From positions 1-19,048 of the forward strand of contig CAJVPP010001586.1 in the NCBI GenBank assembly GCA_910592005.1: a DNA stretch of 19,048 bases, written 5' to 3'. This stretch comes from Funneliformis mosseae. Lineage: Eukaryota > Glomeromycota > Glomeromycetes > Glomerales > Glomeraceae. This document shows, piece after piece, positions 18,362 through 19,048 of this stretch. The position numbers and the translations under genes are program-made. The notes under the pieces are model-generated. The model worked only from the letters and a program-made list of their open reading frames with translations. It ran no database searches and had not been told where the DNA came from. Position 1 is the stretch's first letter, and each line of letters begins with the position of its first letter.

Positions 18362-18754
18362 CTAATTCTTTAAACATAATGTTGCTCTAGTTATTTTTAT
18401 TTCTTAATGGTAAAATAACTACCCAGCAATTGAAAAAACTTGTTTTGAAGCTACATTTATAGCTTAAATACACAAATAATCTCTTACCATTTGACTTAAA
18501 ATTAGAAATCTTATTGTTGTGATTGTCATTATAAAAAAAATCAATTTGATTTTCTAATGGTATTACTAAATACCTAATATTATCTAATATAGATACTATA
18601 ATTGAAGTAAATATTAAAAGATACCTATTTAACTTTAATATTAAGTCTTTTACTTTATTAATTTCATTTTATTTAGAAATACAAATAGCTTTACTTTTAG
18701 ATATAACAATAAAGAAATTTGTGATAATTCATCTAAAATTGATAAATACTTCTC
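18362..18754 (-). pseudogene. Degraded hAT transposase C-terminal domain
   Basis: On the minus strand, codons at 18457-18422 read NVASKQVFSIAG, matching the family pattern SVASEQ-x-FSIAG of the hAT dimerisation domain. In the same frame, RATLCLKN follows at 18388-18365, then a TAG where the family has Trp (CLKSW). Upstream, 18754 onwards reads EKYLSILDELSQIS, in keeping with the YL/LDEL region before the dimerisation domain. Stops lie between the blocks (for example at 18421-18419), so the enzyme is dead. Only the 3' third is in the window. Confidence 0.65.
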
Positions 18755-19048
18755 TAATTCTTAATAAATTGCATTTTTCATTATATATTATGAAAATTTA
18801 TTATCATTTTTATATTGAATCAAATGTTTTTGAATATCTCAAAAACTGATTATATATCACATATATTATATAATGTTATCTTACGATACTAACGATTGAA
18901 AAATTAGTATTAATGCAAGATTAACAAGGGGATTCAGCTTTATTCAATGCTTTAGGGAGAGCTCTGAAGGATTTATAAATGACTATCACTTTACACAGTA
19001 ATGTATGTTTAGAATAGACTTGAGGATTTTATTAAGAATAAAGGATTC

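Larger units (their letters stand above)
17585..19048 (-). mobile_element. Partial hAT-family DNA transposon (3' part), runs off the window
   Basis: A probable element end starts TAGGGTTGG at 17585, preceded by CTTATATT (17577-17584), a candidate 8-bp target duplication whose partner would lie outside the window. The first 150 bases are a subterminal block full of CGGTCC and its complement. Further in, the minus strand carries remnants of the hAT C-terminal dimerisation domain. The A/T-rich interior is decayed. The opposite terminus and the target duplication cannot be seen here. Confidence 0.65.

Noticed and set aside
1..19048. tRNA, rRNA or CRISPR features
   Set aside because: No cloverleaf-like T-arm with matching acceptor stem, no conserved rRNA segment and no regularly spaced direct repeats were seen on reading both strands; a covariance-model scan was not possible.

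Overview
The window looks like nuclear DNA of a very AT-rich filamentous fungus, most likely an arbuscular mycorrhizal fungus of the Rhizophagus type. That assignment is inference. It rests on long A and T homopolymers, short GT-AG introns of about 60-120 bp with CTAAC-like branch sites, a Sel1-repeat protein (a family expanded in these fungi), a GH5_12-type glycosidase with many introns, and a decayed hAT transposon. Nothing bacterial or viral is evident.

Layout: 1-2100 is AT-rich DNA without a supported gene. 2101-3274 (-) is a three-exon gene for an unknown protein of 326 residues with one hydrophobic hairpin. 3275-8494 is mostly non-coding but holds a faint zinc-finger-like fragment (4104-4498), a pair of related foldback structures (6231-6450), a 41-codon ORF (6567-6692, -) and a likely small spliced gene (7334-7844, +). 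8495-10231 (-) is an intronless gene joining an Smr domain to Sel1 repeats and a hydrophobic tail. 10232-11285 is AT-rich spacer. 11286-14695 (-) is an eight-exon GH5 glucosylceramidase/sterylglucosidase-like gene with a C-terminal membrane anchor. 15322-16231 (-) is a four-exon gene for a secreted, Cys-rich, probably GPI-anchored wall protein with a 9-nt microexon. 17059-17576 (-) is a broken, spliced coding relic. It stops next to 17585, where a hAT-type transposon end begins; that element runs off the right edge and carries a degraded transposase.

Functional reading: the two best-understood neighbours (the GH5 enzyme and the GPI-type protein) are both predicted to act at membranes or the cell surface and lie in tandem on the same strand, each with its own upstream region. 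The right-hand flank is a transposon graveyard abutting a disrupted gene. All spliced models were built by hand from splice motifs and reading phase; no transcript data were available.
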